This document shows positions 22,784 to 24,942 of a stretch of DNA of 24,942 nt, piece by piece; position 1 is the stretch's first letter, and every line of letters begins with the position of its first letter. The notes below the pieces were generated by a model, which worked only from the letters and a program-made list of their open reading frames with translations, did not search any database and was not told the origin of the DNA. Position numbers and translations under genes: made by a program. The stretch is from an uncultured Bacilli bacterium (GTDB lineage Bacteria; Bacillota_I; Bacilli_A; RF39; UBA660): NCBI GenBank assembly GCA_934086395.1, contig CAKOIE010000021.1, forward strand, positions 1 through 24,942, in the 5' to 3' direction.

Positions 22784-23953
22784 ATGGAGATAAATGATGT
22801 AGATATTAATATTTTACAGACTAGACTAAATGAAAACGCTAATAAATATTTGAATATAATTTTTAATGAATATGGACAATATTTTAGTGAAGATTCAGTT
22901 AAAATTTTTGAACAATTAAAAGATTCAAATATTGTAAAAGTTGATAAAAATTTTAATGAATATTTTCAATATCAAAGAAATGAAATTTTAAGTGATAGTT
23001 CTTTAAGTAATGATGAAAAAGCAGAAAAATTACATGAAATATCTACTTGTTTAGCACATGGTGCTAGAGTTTATAATGATAATATGATTCATGTTTATCC
23101 TATGTATTTATTAGAAAGTAGTCAGAGTAAATCTAATGAAGATATTTTTAATAGTTGTGATTCGATATTAGTTCATGAAATTTTACATTATTTTATTAGA
23201 CCTAATTATGAAAAAACTGATAAAAGAGGTAGTTTTTTGACTGAAGGGTTAGTTGATATGTGTGCAAGAGATATTGGGCGAAAATATGGAATTCATGCTA
23301 GTGATTATTCTTCAAATTATACTGATAATGTTATATTTGTAAGAGATGCTCTTGAAAATGTTGTCATACCTGGTGAAAGAACAAAAATAGTTTTTAATGA
23401 TGATGTGAATTCTTTTTTTGAAAAGACAACAACCGAGAGTTTTGATAGTGAAAAAGAAGCATCTAGAATTATTGATTTTCAACATGAAAAGGATCCAACT
23501 AAAAAACAGGAGCTAATGCCACAATATAGAAAAAGAATGGTTTTACTTACTTCATTATTTTCTGATTATCCGGCAAAACCTGATAGTATTTTAAATGCTT
23601 TAATGAATAAATCAGCAAACTGTAAATCTAGTGAAGAAGCATTTTTACAAGCAAATCAATTCTCTTTAAATGTTAGAATGGATTTAGATGGTTTAACACA
23701 AGAACAAAAAAATGAAGTAATAAATAGAGGAATTTTATCACCATTAGATAGTGCATATAGTAATTATAAAAAGGAAATTAATAATTTAAATTCGAGAGAT
23801 GGTTTAACTAATCAAAGTTTTAAGGTAAAAAAATTAGAAATGAAACCAGAAGTAAATCATTCTTCAGGATTTGTTAATAATTTTATTCTGATAATTTTCG
23901 TTGTAATGATGATAGTAGCTGTATTTAGTTTTGTATATTATTTTTTGTTGTGA
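22784..23953 (+). CDS. tail-anchored HExxH zincin-like protein
   Basis: A 389-aa protein with a zinc-protease signature: SILVHEILHYF with H131, E132 and H135, then TEGLVDM with E154 and D158, the spacing of a gluzincin (HExxH about 18 residues before ExxxD). A single hydrophobic segment (about 365-389) ends the protein; no N-terminal signal exists, so the catalytic domain should be cytosolic and tail-anchored. I recognise no family. AAAGGGAT precedes the ATG. The gene stops at TGA. It lies between the ATPase gene and the partial gene below, with gaps of 11 and 22 bases, so the three are likely cotranscribed. Substrate unknown. Confidence 0.75.
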   Translation: MEINDVDINILQTRLNENANKYLNIIFNEYGQYFSEDSVKIFEQLKDSNIVKVDKNFNEYFQYQRNEILSDSSLSNDEKAEKLHEISTCLAHGARVYNDNMIHVYPMYLLESSQSKSNEDIFNSCDSILVHEILHYFIRPNYEKTDKRGSFLTEGLVDMCARDIGRKYGIHASDYSSNYTDNVIFVRDALENVVIPGERTKIVFNDDVNSFFEKTTTESFDSEKEASRIIDFQHEKDPTKKQELMPQYRKRMVLLTSLFSDYPAKPDSILNALMNKSANCKSSEEAFLQANQFSLNVRMDLDGLTQEQKNEVINRGILSPLDSAYSNYKKEINNLNSRDGLTNQSFKVKKLEMKPEVNHSSGFVNNFILIIFVVMMIVAVFSFVYYFLL

Positions 23954-23975
23954 AAAATTGATGGTGAGGTTATTT

Positions 23976-24942
23976 ATGGAAAAATTAACGATTGAGAAAC
24001 AATTAAAAAAATATCCTTATTTACAAAGAATGTCTGATTGTACATTGTTTACTACTAAGGAAGATATTGATTTTATTAAAAATAGTAAAACTATAGCGGT
24101 TGATGATATTGATGTTTACACAGAATTTTTAAAAAGAATATTAGAAGATGATAATTATTTTGAGTATGCTTGTCGTTATTTTTATGATGCAACTGATAAA
24201 TTTATAGTTGCATCTATAATTAATGGTGATTTAGGCGTAAATATTAGATATGATAAAACAACTATTATTAATGGAATTAAAGAATTAATAAACACAAATC
24301 AAATTAGTTTAAATACTGAAGAGAAAGAGAGATTCGAAAAGTTAAGAAGTTATATTTCGTATGATAAGTTTTTAGAAAAATATAAAAATTATGAATATAA
24401 AGTTTTGATAGATGGTGTTAATTATTCAATTCCATTTGAAAATATGATGAATTTAATGAGATTAAGTGATGATAAATTTAATGAAATATGTCGTGATGAT
24501 AATATAAAAGATATCAATGGAATACCTAAGGAATATTTAATTTATGCAACTTGTAAATTTTTAAGAGAAAATAATATTATTGATAATTATGAGTTACCAG
24601 ATGTTTTTGTTAATAGATATTCAAGTATTTATTCAATGCAAGTAATTGATTTAGAAGCAATAAATAAATATGTGGTTACAACTGATGTTAAATATAAAGA
24701 AATTAAAATTGATAGTGATTTAGAAAAAGTAATTATGGATGGTTTTCCTTATGATTCAAGTGAACTGGAAATGGCAATTTATATTTATATTAAAATGTGT
24801 AAGGTGTTAACTTATGATGAAGAGTATTATGCTGTTAATCAAATGGGAGTTGCAACAGAAAAACATAGAAGTACAAGTCATATTGCTTCAATAACTCCAC
24901 AAAATAATCAAGTTGTTTGTTTTGAATTTAATATTATATATG
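23976..24942 (+). CDS. partial hypothetical protein, possible transglutaminase-like core
   Basis: Open from ATG 23976 to the window edge (322 codons visible; the 3' end is missing). TGAGGT lies upstream of this ATG; an in-frame ATG at 23961 has no RBS. The first 230 residues are helical and unrecognised. Near the visible end the pattern ELEMAIYIYIKMCKVLTYDEEYY, then HIASITPQNNQVVCFEFNIIY resembles a transglutaminase-like fold, where a Cys starts a helix (here VVCFEF). His and Asp partners would lie beyond the edge. The assignment is tentative. Confidence 0.55.
   Translation, partial: MEKLTIEKQLKKYPYLQRMSDCTLFTTKEDIDFIKNSKTIAVDDIDVYTEFLKRILEDDNYFEYACRYFYDATDKFIVASIINGDLGVNIRYDKTTIINGIKELINTNQISLNTEEKERFEKLRSYISYDKFLEKYKNYEYKVLIDGVNYSIPFENMMNLMRLSDDKFNEICRDDNIKDINGIPKEYLIYATCKFLRENNIIDNYELPDVFVNRYSSIYSMQVIDLEAINKYVVTTDVKYKEIKIDSDLEKVIMDGFPYDSSELEMAIYIYIKMCKVLTYDEEYYAVNQMGVATEKHRSTSHIASITPQNNQVVCFEFNIIY

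Overview
The window is very AT-rich chromosomal DNA, with TAA-dominated stops, strong AGGAGG-type ribosome binding sites and extended -10 promoters of the form TGnTATAAT. TGA acts as a stop and tryptophan is TGG, so the standard bacterial code applies. Genes for a walled cell are present: a peptidoglycan or polysaccharide deacetylase, M14/M15B murein peptidases and an AlgI/DltB-type O-acyltransferase. Together these suggest a low-GC Bacillota, plausibly a gut Bacilli or Clostridia lineage; the lineage is inferred from composition and gene families only.

Layout. Positions 1-75 carry two stable hairpins that look like the tail of an IS200/IS605-type element. Positions 120-1300 (minus strand) hold a compact retron: a consensus promoter, a structured msr-msd RNA with pairing ends, and a retron reverse transcriptase with intact NAxxH, QGSPTS, YSDD and TG motifs. 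No effector gene is visible. Positions 1442-4987 are small accessory genes: a HAD hydrolase, a lipoprotein, a small membrane protein divergent from an XRE regulator, a four- to five-helix membrane protein, and an unknown. Positions 5183-7125 pair a membrane-anchored PdaC-like deacetylase with DNA-3-methyladenine glycosylase I. This pair faces an unusual cytosolic-looking M14-VanY double peptidase, and the shared terminator encodes the ends of both converging proteins. A tRNA-Asn (minus) follows, then a two-gene operon of unknown acidic proteins, a lectin-like/DUF6273-like protein and a decayed transposase.

Positions 12595-16407 form a cell-surface O-acetylation cluster (DUF4358 protein, MBOAT acyltransferase, DHHW/AlgX-like protein) ending in a class I glutamine amidotransferase. 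A 26-codon small ORF follows, with its Shine-Dalgarno buried in a hairpin. A minus-strand ComEC-like metallo-beta-lactamase/DUF3006 pair comes next.

From 17842 the region is accessory: a PrsW-type protease gene wrecked by deletion, frameshift and nonsense mutations, then a roughly 3.26-kb unit bounded by two near-identical 117/128-bp direct repeats. The unit carries an AbiEi/AbiEii toxin-antitoxin pair, a DUF6429 protein and a tandem-duplicated pRiA4b ORF-3-like protein. The last 3 kb is a co-oriented set of an ABC-type ATPase, a tail-anchored HExxH zincin and a truncated protein with a possible cysteine/transglutaminase-like core. The retron and the repeat-bounded AbiE unit are the most notable systems.
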